Of a stretch of DNA of 64,000 bases, positions 23,098 to 34,715 are shown piece after piece. The notes below the pieces were generated by a model that was given only the letters and a program-made list of their open reading frames with translations, was not told the origin of the DNA and searched no databases. Location: NCBI GenBank assembly GCA_027924585.1, contig BSBM01000994.1, forward strand, positions 13,064,501-13,128,500, written 5' to 3'. Position 1 is the stretch's first letter; every line of letters begins with the position of its first letter. Made by a program: the position numbers and the translations under genes. Origin of the DNA: Larix kaempferi (lineage: Eukaryota > Streptophyta > Pinopsida > Pinales > Pinaceae).

Positions 23098-26000
23098 TGT
23101 TATCAATCTAGGAAGCTCTCCTACGTTGTATTTCAGAGATGCCTGGTAACTTAAACTTGTCATGAAAGAAGGGGTTTATTTGGATCAAGTTGGATGATAG
23201 AAATAAAAATTTACATGCTCACAACGTACATGAGGACAATCAGATATACAAGGCTTTGACTATGGCTGTTCAGAGGGTTGATTAAAATAAAGGGAGTGAA
23301 TCCTTATCGCATTTACTAGATTCATACACAGAAGAACCTATATAAATGGCCAAGAACAAAAAAAAAAACATATATGATCAATCCTTTAATACCATGATAC
23401 GATAACAGCTATCTAGCATAAACGAGTGAACATACCGGAAATAAACCATTCACTATAAGTGCAGAAACATGAAAGAGAGAAATCTAAAAGCTAATAGTAA
23501 AAGAAGCTTATATTATTTGGAAAGTCATAGAAGTATGAGAATACTAATATGATCAGTCTCTCCAAAGTCGAACCTCTATTCTACTTCATTCCTAGGCTTT
23601 ATATCCATTACAAAGTTTTTCAAATCCAAAAGCTAGATCGAATATGCTAAAAATAACAACTAAAACAGTTACTGAAAGTGTGACAGCGTATCATGATTGA
23701 AATAACTTCCTCTTGCTAATGCACCTATGCTTGATAGCTGAAATGAGCCTCTGGGGGTTTGAGGGCGAGTTTAAAACTACTGTCTGCAAAAAACTTGTAG
23801 GCGTCTTTTCTAAAAATAGACAGAAATATTCCACTGTTCAGCTTGCTGGCGCCTTCCGTCTGGGACCAGAAGTGATCATGATGCAATTGAGCACACGTGG
23901 ATTCCCTAGAAAATGCCTTAAAGATGCTCAGGCTGACAAAAGGGGGTTTTGGTGCCAACAGGCAGGCCTCTGCATTTTCTATGTTTTCGGTGGTTAACAA
24001 AACTGAGCCTGGAGGTGATAAGTAGCCGAAAGCTTGGCGTTTGGTGGTTAATGAACTTGATTCATGCTTCACCTAAACCGCTGAATTGCTTCTGGGTGCT
24101 GGGCATCCTTTATTTCTTTTCAGTATCCAGGAGGAATCTTCTTATATGTAGTAAACCGCCGAATCAGGATTTGGCAGCAAATGAACAGCTCCTGTGCTCA
24201 CCCAAGCTGCCGAAAACAACGTATTACCCAGCCTGCAAAATTTATCAAAACTGTGTTTATGTCCCCCTACTACCTGGATTTCTCTTCCACCTGGGCAAGA
24301 ACCAGAAGGTCGATGAATTGGATTGCAACTGTTGCCAGAGTGTCAAGGTCTGAAAGTACCTTCGGATGAGCCCTCTGAATTTCTTCCTTACCCCCCAGAG
24401 ACTCAATCTTCCTCCTCAACTTGATGTTTTCTCTAATCAGCCAAATGTTTATGCCTCTCATTTTGCCATGTTTCTTGGTCAATCCATGAAAAGATACATA
24501 AAGCTCATTATACCTCTCTCTCAGTCTTTCATTCTTCTCCTTAATGACCGTCTAGAGTATCTCACATTCATAAGCCTACTGGAGGAGCCGGTTGATTTTT
24601 TGTGAGGCAAAAGTATTTTCATTTTGGATTGGTTCCTCAGCCACCTGCTGACTTTGTTCTTCCACAGGGGGGGTGAAGGCAAATTGACATGATCATTCTC
24701 CTGCTCCATCAGGGGTGGGGCTACTTCCTGGGGTTCTTGTTCTATTGCCACCTCCTCATTTTCTGCTCCTGCTTCCTGCAATTCATCCTTCTCCGAATTG
24801 GTGTATGGGAGGTTTAAAAGATTTGCACTCTTTGTAGGGGTTCCTTCAGAAACCACTCCCTCATCCTCAACCTTGTCCTTAAATGCTAGTTTCCTTTTGG
24901 CTTTCTTCACCTATAGGGTTGAGGAAAGGGGTTTGATTGACATTATGAGAATAGCCCTCCTCCTTCGTTTTCCACTTCTGGGGATGGAAGATTCCTTCCC
25001 CTCCTCCGGCTGTAATTCTGTCTCAAGCCCACTCCAGAAAAGGAAAAAAGTCCATTTCATGCCTTTTCTCTACAATAACATGGAGACCAAAAGTTTAATC
25101 AGACCATGGTGGTATAACCTCCCTGCAATTTTTGTACATTGGGCCTTTACTTGATGCACCATTTTGGTGAGGCTCTTGTGGAGGTAGAAAGGGAGATTTA
25201 AAGGGGTCTTGCCTGTGAAATGATCCAACAATCTAAAATGATAAATTAGCACCTTGTTATAACTTCCCTCACAGGTTATATAGACCAGAATGGACTTCAC
25301 TAAAAGTTGCTAGTTATCCTCCAGGTATGACATAGGGATGTCCTTTTTCCAAACCTGGTTCCTATGTTCTGGTTTTAGGTATTATTGAAACTCGAAATCC
25401 TTCTTGATAGTGGTCTTAAACCAGCTCTCCCCGGTCATTGGAAATTCTGTCACCTAGGTTATAAGGGCATCATCCACCTAGAATTCTTCCTTGCCTATCA
25501 CCTCCTTATCTCCGTCAAACATGATGGCAAACACTTCGGACACCTGTTGATGAGAACCCTGTAGCTTTTTGCAGAAATTGTAACAGCCCACATTCTTGAA
25601 AAATTGACATACCTCAGGGTGAGCCTCCAGGTAGCAGATGTTGTTCAATTCCTTTCTTAGGACTACTCCCCCTCCTTTTGGCATCGGTAACCTGCTCACT
25701 GGCGCCTGCTGCTCAAACCTGGACTGGGGAAGAGTCATGGAACATGGAGGAAACGAAATAGCTCGATCGACATGGTGAGGGTGAAAACGAAAAGATGGTG
25801 TGGCTTTTCGAGAGCTGACTCCGAGGGTATGAAAAGGTGGGAAATCATGAGGGTGAAATGATGATTACTAAGACATGATTGTGCTAGGGGAACGGATTTT
25901 TAGAAATGTTGTTATGTGGATGGGAAATGAGGTCCGTCTGGTTAGAGTTATGGCAGTGGCATCCAACCTTCCCTCGGGGTAAGTCCTGTTTTCGCTAAAT

Positions 26001-26705
26001 TGGCCCTCCCGGCTAAGCCATGATGGGTTCTCTTTATTATGACCCCAAACCCTTGATTTGACATGTCCACCGATCGACGTAACCCCCCCTTCGGCAATCA
26101 AAAATCCACCTTTAAACCTGGAATGCTGCCAGAAAACAACTTTCGTCAACGCCTTTTTGCTTTTGGCGGCTGTAGATAATCCATCCCATTTGATGGCAAG
26201 TTGTGGAAAGTATGCCTGACTTTCGGTGGCTAATGAACACCATCGTGTTCGCCCAAACCCCCGAAATGGCTTCATGAACTGCGAGCATAACTTTTCCTTT
26301 CAGCAGCTATGGAAGGTTTCAAACTTGCCCTGTGAACTGCGGAGAGTGCCTAACTTTCGGTGGCTAATGAACGCCATCGTGTTCGCCCAAGCCACCGAAA
26401 ACCGTCCCTCCACTTCACGTGGTAATTTTTCCCTTTTGGTGGTTGGAGCGTTCTGTTTCTCACACTGTAAGCTGCCAAAAATAGGGTTTTCGGTAGCTAA
26501 TGAACCAACACCAAGCCCGCCTAAGCTACCGAAACCTGAAATTTGCCTTCGGAAGGATAGCCAGTGTAAAAGTGTTAATTCAGACTTCATTACCTTCTTA
26601 AAACTATCAGACTAGAACTCAGACACATGCAAACAAGATAAAAAATTTATTGACTTCCTATTACCTAGATGCCATGACTAATCTATGTTTATTGAGGAGA
26701 TAACA
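23098..26705 (-). repeat. 5' LTR of the gypsy element, 3608 bp
   Basis: Same ends as the other LTR. It holds the extra block of about 430 bp at roughly 23690-24121. A TATA-like TTTATATAG (minus strand, about 23338-23347) lies some 240 bp before the inner end. If this is the promoter, almost the whole LTR is U3. Confidence 0.93.
24270..25738 (-). pseudogene. Protein-coding frame inside the 5' LTR (second copy of LTR-ORF)
   Basis: Same protein as in the 3' LTR. Here the N-terminus is open from a methionine at 25738 (a short proline-rich lead, then L-R-K-E-L-N-N-I-C-Y-L-E-A-H-P-E-V), which makes this the best guide to the start. Stops interrupt it at about 25478 and at a few later points, different from those in the other copy. 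Together the two copies indicate a parental frame of roughly 490 codons: N-terminal helical domain, basic linker, acidic region and C-terminal coiled coil. It would be translated either from a transcript starting upstream in U3 or from the 3' end of the genomic RNA. Confidence 0.7.
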
Positions 26706-26710
26706 CAAAT
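26706..26710. repeat. Target-site duplication CAAAT, right copy
   Basis: Identical to 13308-13312. Confidence 0.9.
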
Positions 26711-27719
26711 ACTTTGCAGAAATCGAATATTCCTATAGTTGCTTACTGTCAGGAAGTCAGCCAATTAACAAAGCCTATGTACTCTTTTTTCGCTGCAGGA
26801 ATTACATACACATTCCAGAGTAAATGACTTTATGTTTTCAGTAGGACGCCATTCACATTCAACAAAGACAATGAACTTCATAAAAAATACATAGAGAGAG
26901 ATATTCACAAGTCCATATGCATATAAAATGCTTTCATTAATCAAATTCAATTACTCAGAATTTCGTGACCTGACTACACAATATGGGAGTATTCTACCCT
27001 GGTCCTCTCCTCTTTATTTTCCTATCCTCTCTGCCTCTGCCTCACCTCTATTCTACCTCTGTTGTGGCCCGTAGGCTTACAATCATATATATGAAGAATC
27101 AATTTAATGGTTTAACCCTAACGACCTTTCTATATTTATTTAATTGCCTCCCTAAATAGGAGTTCGGCTCTATCCTAAAGGATGATGCATCATTGATGTT
27201 GCATCACACTTGGAAACTTCTAGTTTAACCTTGCTATCTATTGAACATTTACAAGATTTTTACATTCAACCCCTCCTTGTTTTAAGGACAAGAGTCAAGA
27301 CCTCATGGTCTGTCAAAACTTTTAATGTGAGTTTGTCTGAGGCCTGATCTGCTGAGCCGTGGCCTGAGGAGGGACTATTGAGGTCTGATGTGCTTTACCG
27401 TCATCTGCTGGGGTTACTCTGTGTCCTGATTGATGAGGCCGCAGCTGCTAGTGGCTTGGTTTGATTGTGTCGTGGACTTCTGTTGTATGTAGCAGTGTAT
27501 ATAAGGGTTTGTTATATCAGCCACAAGAATTGTGAAATGATATTTTTCCATTTCTCTTGCAAGTTAAAAAAGTCAAAAAGAGTAACAAGAATGGAGCACT
27601 AATATATCGAAATGGAGGAGAGAACTAATATGATAAGTAGACCTCTTTCCTTTAGGCTTAGTGAGGATCTGTCAAGATTCAAAGAATCGACAGATCCTCT
27701 AATCTAGGCAGAAAAAGTG
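26711..27719. other. Unassigned DNA right of the gypsy element
   Basis: No gene recognised. It contains a CT-rich stretch at about 27000-27060 and a short G/T-rich stretch near 27330-27480. Confidence 0.4.
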
Positions 27720-27922
27720 ATTCATTTGTTCTGCGACCAGTATGCAATAAATCCACTCCTTGGGTAACATCAGAATGAACTCGGAGGAACCAATAAGAGG
27801 ATGAGCTATGTGACACGATTCCAAATGAGACCCATGTGTCAGATTTCCATTTCTGCATATGTAAGTATAAACAACAACTCAAGTTATAGGCTTAGGCCAA
27901 GTCTGTAGATATACGTTATTAA
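27720..27922 (+). repeat. Dispersed repeat R, copy c
   Basis: Matches copy d over about 200 bp: TTTGTTCTG(C/T)GACCAGT, GCAATAAATC, GGAGGAAC, AGGATGAGCT, GATTTCCATTT, then ATAGGCTTAGGCCAAG and ATATACGTTATTAAAC. It lies between the gypsy and copia elements. Confidence 0.8.
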
Positions 27923-28359
27923 ACAGTCTTAAGGATTAAAATCAATTTATTTTAACATAATAATGACAATTACAATTACAAGAACTTTACAAAAAATTTA
28001 GGAGGTAGTTTCGTAAATGTAAGAGGTTTTCTATTTAGCTACAAGTTATGTTTCCAAGTTTATCTTGTATGCCTGCGAGCATTAGAGGTTAGAGAGAGAG
28101 GCTTGAAAAATGATGGCTAGGAGGGTTAGCTATACAACGTAAGAATCAAGGCAAGAAAAACAGAGGATACGTCAGAGTTTGTTTATTAGCCTGCAAATTT
28201 CCAAGTAATAAATGGAAAAGGATTATTTTCCATGATGCTGTGTGTTGATTTCATATATGTCTGTGTGATTGATGAACTCTGGTGAATGTACAAGCTAACA
28301 AGGAAATGAATTAGTTAATTGTGTTGCTCTCTATTGGGCTACATTTTAATTTTAAGGTT
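27923..28359. other. Unassigned DNA between repeat R and the copia element
   Basis: Nothing recognisable. Confidence 0.4.
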
Positions 28360-28364
28360 GAATT

Positions 28365-28916
28365 TGTTGAATTATTGTAACTTCAAAGAATATTATATTT
28401 GTATATTATTTATTCCGGAGATGTTCCATACCTCCGATTTGATTATACTATAAATCCGGAGATGTTTATTCCTCCGAGTTGGGTGTGGTAACTAGGGTTA
28501 TTAGACCCACCATGTGGGGGTCGGCCCAGTTAGTTATAATGGGGTATTTAACCTAATGGTTAAATACGAGCCTACATGTACTTGTGTAAAATACATATCA
28601 GAGTAGTGTATAAATAGAGGAGGTGTGTTCCTCATTTGATACACTCACACACTTGAGGATAGCGCACTTGTGGAGGAGAGGTATGCTATTGTGGAGGAGG
28701 ATATCATGTCTCAGGGTTTCATCTTTTTATATTGCTGGTCATCTATATTGCGGAAGCTTTGCTGGGTTTTCTACCCCATGAGGGTTTCCCAGGATAAATC
28801 TCTGTCTCTTGTGTTTATGCTGTGCTTGTTGTTTCTTCAGTGATCCTATATATGATATTATTGTGAAATGGAATGTAATGCTGCTATTTTCTGTCTTAGC
28901 ATATTGAATTTTAACA
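28365..28916 (+). repeat. 5' LTR of the copia element, 552 bp
   Basis: TGTTGAA... to ...TTTTAACA. TATA box TATAAATAGAGG at about 28609. The 3' half has the GGGTTTTCTACCCCATGAGGG block shared with the other copia LTRs in the window. Confidence 0.95.
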
Positions 28917-28928
28917 TGGTATCAGAGC
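28917..28928 (+). promoter_or_regulatory. Primer binding site, initiator-Met tRNA type
   Basis: TGGTATCAGAGC directly follows the 5' LTR. This is the standard plant copia site. Confidence 0.93.
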
Positions 28929-31900
28929 TAACCTGAAGGAAGACAAGGTATGGCACTAAAGACACTTGCTTTACTTACGACAATTTGAAGGTTAGGGTTT
29001 TACATAGCAAAAACCAGTCATCGTAGAACTTTCACTATAAATCCGTTTTGACGAAGTTTTCGGATCTGAAATTGTTACAGGACGAAGATTAAATCTCCAG
29101 GTACCTTGTGTCCAAAGGAAAACCTCTACTTCGTTGTACTTTGTGATTTATGATCTGTACAATATAGGGTTTCTGCCTCTTCCAGATCTGAGTCAAAATC
29201 AGGTGACCATGGGAAAAAGGTCATATCTTGGGCTAGGAAGCTCCAAATGAAATTTAGTAAAAAGTGACAGGTAGTACACAGTCTGTACTATCTCAGAAAA
29301 CGTTTTCAGAGGCCGAAGTGGAACCAGTGACACGTGGAACTCCGTACAAGTTTGCCCTCCTGTATTATCCCATAAACAGGTCATGTTGCGACACTTGGCA
29401 TAACTCTCTCTCAGAGAGTCCAATTGAGGTCAGACCTGTCAGGATGGAAAGATAACAGGCCGAGCTACCTGAAAAAAGGTTTTTAGAGGCCGAAGTTTAA
29501 ACAGTGACACGTGGCACATCGTACAAGTTTGCTCTTCTGTTTTATCCCAAAACAGGTCACGTTGCGACATTTGACGTAACTCTCTCTCAGAGAATCCAAT
29601 TGAGGTCAGACCTGTCAGGATGGAAAGACAACAGGTCAGGCTATCTCAGAAAACTTTTTCAGACCCTGTGGATTGAAAAGTTTGGAGTTACACCAGAAAC
29701 AATCAGGTACATATTTCTGACAAAACATAATTATTTTTGAATACCTTCATTCATGGCTTCCGGAATTTAGGGCTTTGAAGAAAGTTGGAATTTTTGTAAA
29801 CGGAGACCACGGCTGAATGCTACTCATCAAAATAGAAATTTAGAGACCAATATCATATTTTTTGGTTGGGCAGAAGGCCGGGCTTGATCAAACCCTAGTT
29901 CGGGACTTTGATTAGAAAAGTGGAAAATTAGGGCTTCTGTAAAAATGGGAATTTTTGAAATCTGTGACCATGGCTGGAAGCTCCTCAGAAAAATAGAAGC
30001 TTAGAGCTTTGGATCAAACATTTTGATTGGGCAGAAGAGTGGGATTCACCAAACCCCAGTTCAGGGTCACGTCCAGTGAATCCGGAAGTTTCAAAGGCAA
30101 AATTGAGGAGTGAAACTTTGCAGTTTTCAAATTCTGAATATATCAGTTTGATCAGCTCATCAAGGCGCATATTTCTATCCTTTCGGAAGTTTGAAATTCA
30201 AAGTTTGAATTTTTGGGGTTTCTCTGACAAACCCATATCCAGCTCCAGGTCCAGTTCTTGCAAATCAAGTGGATAGGTTTAATCCTAGAAGAAGATGGAT
30301 TGGTCACCTGCATAAGTGAAGGAGTTACTGTTTCGGAGGGAGATGAGGCTAAGGCTTTACATAAGGAGATTACAAGCGATCTCGACAGGTATGACTCATC
30401 GAGGTATGTTTTGAGATTTGTTCATGATTAAGTTTATGGTATGTTTGTCTTCATGTTATTACGGTTAGTACAATCTTGATTTTAGATTTGTTGTATCACC
30501 TTAACAAAATTATGAATGCATGATAGAAGATATTCATTGGTTAGGGTGTTGACACTTATGATTGTACTAATGCATTATGATGTTGTGTGAGGTTGATGTT
30601 GTCTACTAACAAGATACAGGTACATCACAAAAGACAAATCAGGCTCCATGACCATGAAAACATGAAGACAAAGACTCATCCATAATCTTTTGTTCTACTT
30701 ACAAGGTATGTATGACTTTGTTATATTATGCTTAACCTATGAGACATGCGGGTTCTAGCTCAGGATCTCTAAATCATTGAAGAGATTGTTTAGGTATGTT
30801 GTACATAACCAAGTAGGTATACTAATCCAGGTATGTTTCCCATGAATCTTACCTTGTGTTAGGATCCCTTATATAAGTATACTTGGAATGATTGGTTATG
30901 CTTATTCATAAAGTTAGTAATCAAAAGATTATGCATATTATATCTTTTATCTTGATTGATGATATGCATGAGTAAAAGAAGACTTCCCTGAAATCTTGAA
31001 TACTAATGTTTATTAACTATAATCATGACTATACATTTTCAAGATTATTTAGTACTATAATGTTTTGATAGCATTTAGAATATACTAATGAGTGTATGTT
31101 TGTGTATGAGATCATGAGGATGACTCTTGAGCATGCACAGTGGTACAGAATAAATAGAAGTTCAAAAGACATACAGAAGATCAAGCGAGAGGCAGCCACA
31201 CAAACATAAAAGATAAGTATTTGAGTTGTTATTTGAAATAGTAATGATATTGCCTGTAATAGGTTGTATGCATATTTGTATTCCTATAATATATCATGCT
31301 GAGTGTAAATATTCATAGAACATTGAACAATATACTACTAATATGCATATGATTGGTAAGTTGGACAAACATTCCATTGTTGCTTGTCTAGAATGAAACC
31401 TCTTTGCTGACATGCTGAGAGTTGTGCACACTCTCGATAGTATGTTCTGGTAGAGATGGAAGGCATCTAGATAGCCACTGTATGCATACAGGATATGGGA
31501 AAGTGTTGTGCCAAAGTATTGGTCAAAATAGTTGCATCACTATGTAAATGATATCTGTATGCATAATAGGTTATCATGTCAATATGATTTGATGATTATG
31601 AAGTATTACTAATCATGTACTTAATTTTGATTTGTAGGAAAGGTCATGAAGAATGATGGACACTGTACAAGTGGTGGATGTTCAAACAAGAAGATTTACA
31701 AATCAAACAAAATATAGAAGGCTGAGGGCTAGAAGATTCTCTTAGAAAGGGGAAGAGAATCACGACAAGATGTTTGCTCCAAGTATGGTGTAATTAAAGA
31801 AGAAGTGTGAATCAGGTTCTGTATAGGTACTTAGGATCGATAATAAATTGATAAGCTTAATGATCACCATGGGTGATGTGGATCTCAACCTTTGCTACAA

Positions 31901-32039
31901 GGTTGAATATGATTTCTATACACAAATGACATGGATGCAAGAAGGAACTCACCACAGAGTTCGAATGATATTAAGGCTCATATTAGTAGACCCATCTAAT
32001 GAGAGATGGCACAGATAGATATGCAGAAGATCATTCAAT
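28929..32039 (+). other. Noncoding interior of the copia element, with two imperfect tandem duplications
   Basis: No gag, protease or integrase could be read in this 3.1 kb. A segment of about 185 bp (about 29294-29478), with CAGAGGCCGAAGT, CACGTGG and GAGGTCAGACCTGTCAGGATG, recurs at about 29480-29660. A second imperfect duplication (TTGGGCAGAAG and neighbours) spans about 29750-30070. The space normally used by coding sequence is therefore filled by DNA of other origin or by fully decayed coding sequence. Confidence 0.6.
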
Positions 32040-32914
32040 GCAGAAATGAAAATGAAAGATCTCAAATTGACGCTTTACTTCCTAGGTCTGGAAGTATGGC
32101 AAGGCTCAGAAGGAATATTTCTCAACCAGGGAAAGTATGATGAGAAATATGACTTGAGGTGTTGGAATGGCCACTCTTATGGATTCCAACTTGAAGCTGT
32201 TAGGGGATAACTCATCAGAGTTAGTGGATATAACTCTGTACAGTCAAATTATTGGGTCATTGATGTTTCTAACATATACTAGATTAGATATATGCTTTGT
32301 TGTGAATACCTTGAGTCAGTATCTAGTGGAAACTAGATGTTTTCACCTGATAGTTGCAAAGCATGTGATGAGGCACCTAAAGGATACGATAGACTTTGAT
32401 CTGTGCTATCTTGGAGATCATGACTTCAGATGGCTACTCAGATGCTGATTGGGCAGAAAGTGTATCAGACAAGAAGAACACATCAAGAGGATGTTATTTT
32501 CTAGGATTAGCCATGATCTCGTGGTTTAGCTGGAAGCAGTCTAGTGTGGCTCTCAGCACAAGCAGAATATATGGCTGTTTGCTCTGCTAGTTGTGAAGAA
32601 GTTTGGCTTCAGGATTGTTTGACTTAGAGATAGAACCAACTGTGATCCTATGTGACAAATAGAGTTGTATCAAGATGGCATAGAATCCAATGTTCCATGA
32701 TAAGTCAAATATCATAGGGATCTAACAAGATATGACACAGAAAGGAACTATAAAGTTTGAATTTGTAACAGGTTACCGATGTACTAACCAAACCTCTACC
32801 TCGAGTGAAGAAGTTACCAACATACTAACCAAGCCTCTGTCTCGAGTGAAATTTGAATACTTTCGAGACAAGCTTGGTGTAGCTCAAAAGGACCCTCCTC
32901 GAAAAGGGGAGTAG
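32040..32914 (+). pseudogene. Copia reverse transcriptase C-terminus and RNase H, broken
   Basis: Readable pieces in order: M-K-D-L-K-L-T-L-Y-F-L-G-L-E-V (about 32050-32100, the end of the copia RT); YSQIIGSLMFLTYTRLDICF and AKHVMRHLKDT (32230-32390, connection); after a frameshift near 32430, YSDADWAESVSDKKNTSRG and ISWFSWKQSSVALSTS (RNase H, with the D-A-D-W block intact); and the C-terminal E-V-T-N-I-L-T-K-P-L-S-R with F-R-D-K-L-G-V (32810-32885). Frameshifts and stops prevent any full product. Confidence 0.9.
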
Positions 32915-32999
32915 TATAGTCACTGATGATGAGATTGTCTCATCGAACAACAAGGTCGATGATGAGGTAACCTGTTCTCTACACCTAGATACTTAGAAA

Positions 33000-33235
33000 T
33001 ATTTAGATTTAGGACTCGTATACTTAGAATACTTAGTTTTACTTATACATGCTTTTGATGTTATATGTATTAGTAAGAATAAATGCTTTTGATGATAGAT
33101 GTATTGGTGAGAATACATGCTTTTGATGATAAGATGTATTGGTAAGAATACATACTTTTGATGACACATGTATTGATTAATGTACGTGTATGGTTGAGGA
33201 TACTTGTACTTGTATTGATGAGAATACATGTGGGG
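33000..33235. repeat. 34-35-bp minisatellite in the copia 3' noncoding region
   Basis: Units of the form ATGCTTTTGATGATAGATG then TATTGGTAAGAATAC recur about four to six times with drift. Confidence 0.7.
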
Positions 33236-33254
33236 ATTGTATCATCCTTGAACA

Positions 33255-33895
33255 CATGTTCTAAAGTGAGCCGTAGACGTATGGTCTCCGAAAATGAAGT
33301 CCTTAGTGGACAGGTAGGGATTGTATCATCCCTGGACTTCGGTCCCTGAATAGATCCGTAGACGTATGGTCTCCGAAAATGAAGTCCTTAGTGGACAGGT
33401 AGGGATTGTATCATCCCTGGACTTCGGTCCCTGAATAGATCCGTAGACGTATGGTCTCCGAAAATGAAGTCCTTAGTGGACAGGTAGGGGATTGGATCAT
33501 CCCTGGACTTTCAGTCCTAAAGAGAGCCGTAGACGTGAGGTCTCCGAGAATGAAGTCCTTAGTGGACAGTTGAGGGGATTGGATCATCCCTGGACTTTCA
33601 GTCCTAAAGAGAGCCGTAGACGTGAGGTCTCCGAGAATGAAGTCCTTAGTGGTCAGTTGAGGGGATTGGATCATCCCTGCACTTTCAGTCCTAAAGAGAG
33701 CCGTAGACGTGAGGTCTCTGAGAATGAAGTCCTTAGTGGACAGTTGAGGGGATTAGATCATCCCTGGACTTTCAGTCCTAAAGAGAGCCGTAGACGTGAG
33801 GTCTCCGAGAATGAAGTCCTTAGTGGACAGTTGAGGGGATTGGATCATCCCTGGACTTTCAGTCCTAAAGAGAGCCGTAGATGTATGGTCTCCGA
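33255..33895. repeat. 85-87-bp minisatellite, about eight units
   Basis: The anchor GACGT lies at 33276, 33361, 33446, 33532, 33619, 33706, 33793 and 33880 (GATGT), giving periods 85, 85, 86, 87, 87, 87 and 87. Units contain GGTCTCCGA(G/A)AATGAAGTC and TCCTTAGTGGACAG, then GGATTG(G/T)ATCATCCCTGGAC. Confidence 0.92.
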
Positions 33896-34365
33896 AAAGT
33901 GGGGATTGTATCATCCCCGGACTTAGGTCCCTGAATTGATCCGTAGACGTGAGGTCTCCGAGAAGTGGGGATTGTATCATCCCCGGAATGAGGTCCCTGA
34001 ATTGATCCGTAGACGTGAGGTCTCCGAGAAGTGGGGATTGTATCATCCCCGGAATTAGGTCCCTGAATTGATCCGTAGATGTGAGGTCTCCGAGAAGTGG
34101 GGATTGTATCATCCCCGGACTTAGGTCCCTGAATTGATCCGTAGACATGAGGTCTCCGAGAAGTGGGGATTGTATCATCCCCGGACTTAGGTCCCTGAAT
34201 TGATCCGTAGACGTGAGGTCTCTGAGAAGTGGGGATTGTATCATCCCCGGACTGCGGTCCCTGAATTGATCCGTAGATGTATGGTCTCCGAGAAGTGGGG
34301 ATTGTATCATCCCCGGACTTCGGTCCCTGAATTGATCCGTAGACGTATGGTCTCCGAGAAAGTGA
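33880..34365. repeat. 66-bp minisatellite, seven units, a 21-bp-deleted form of the 87-bp unit
   Basis: The anchor recurs exactly every 66 bp (33880, 33946, 34012, 34078, 34144, 34210, 34276, 34342). The unit equals the 87-bp unit minus 21 bp (the TGAAGTCCTTAGTGGACAG part). Each unit has a short hairpin GGGGAT-TGTATC-ATCCCC. Confidence 0.92.
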
Positions 34366-34369
34366 TTTT

Positions 34370-34715
34370 TTATGTGGTTACTTGTATCGGTAGGATACTT
34401 GTATTGATGATGTGGTTACTTGTATCGATAGGATACTTGTATTGATGATGTGGTTACTTGTATCGGTAGGATACTTGTATTGATGATGTGGTTACTTGTA
34501 TCGGTAGGATACTAGTATTGATGACGTGGTTACTTGTATCGGTATGGATACTTGTATTGATGATGTGGTTACTTGTATCGGTAGGATACATGTATTGATG
34601 ACATGATTACTTGTATCAGTATGGATACTTGTATTGATGATATGTATACTTGTATTGGCATGAATACTTGTACTAATGATGTGGATACTTGTATTGTTAT
34701 GGATACCTGTGTTGA
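34370..34715. repeat. 38-bp minisatellite, about nine units
   Basis: The unit is GTGGTTACTTGTATCGGTAG followed by GATACTTGTATTGATGAT, degenerating rightward. Confidence 0.88.

Larger units (their letters stand above)
13313..26705 (-). mobile_element. Complete Ty3/gypsy LTR retrotransposon, 13.4 kb, minus strand
   Basis: Both LTRs open with TGTTATC and close with GATAACA. The five bases CAAAT flank the element on both sides (13308-13312 and 26706-26710), a perfect target-site duplication. Read on the minus strand the order is 5' LTR (23098-26705), primer-site region, gag, protease, an extra RNase H, reverse transcriptase, RNase H, integrase with GPY/F module, polypurine tract and 3' LTR (13313-16491). 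Many stops and frameshifts break the polyprotein, so it is inactive. The LTRs differ at many positions and by a 429-bp length difference, so the insertion is older than the copia element to its right. Confidence 0.95.

Noticed and set aside
24181-26615. Plus-strand frames in both gypsy LTRs (for example 16016-16405 and 26226-26615)
   Set aside because: They are antisense to the element and arise from the repeated GGTGGCTAATGAAC segment. The minus-strand LTR frame is longer, domain-like and coherent.
33492-34310. Long open frames (144 and 185 codons) on both strands of the minisatellite array, looking like repeat proteins
   Set aside because: The unit lengths 87 and 66 bp are multiples of three, so any frame without a stop in one unit stays open. 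Open frames occur on both strands and nothing else supports coding.
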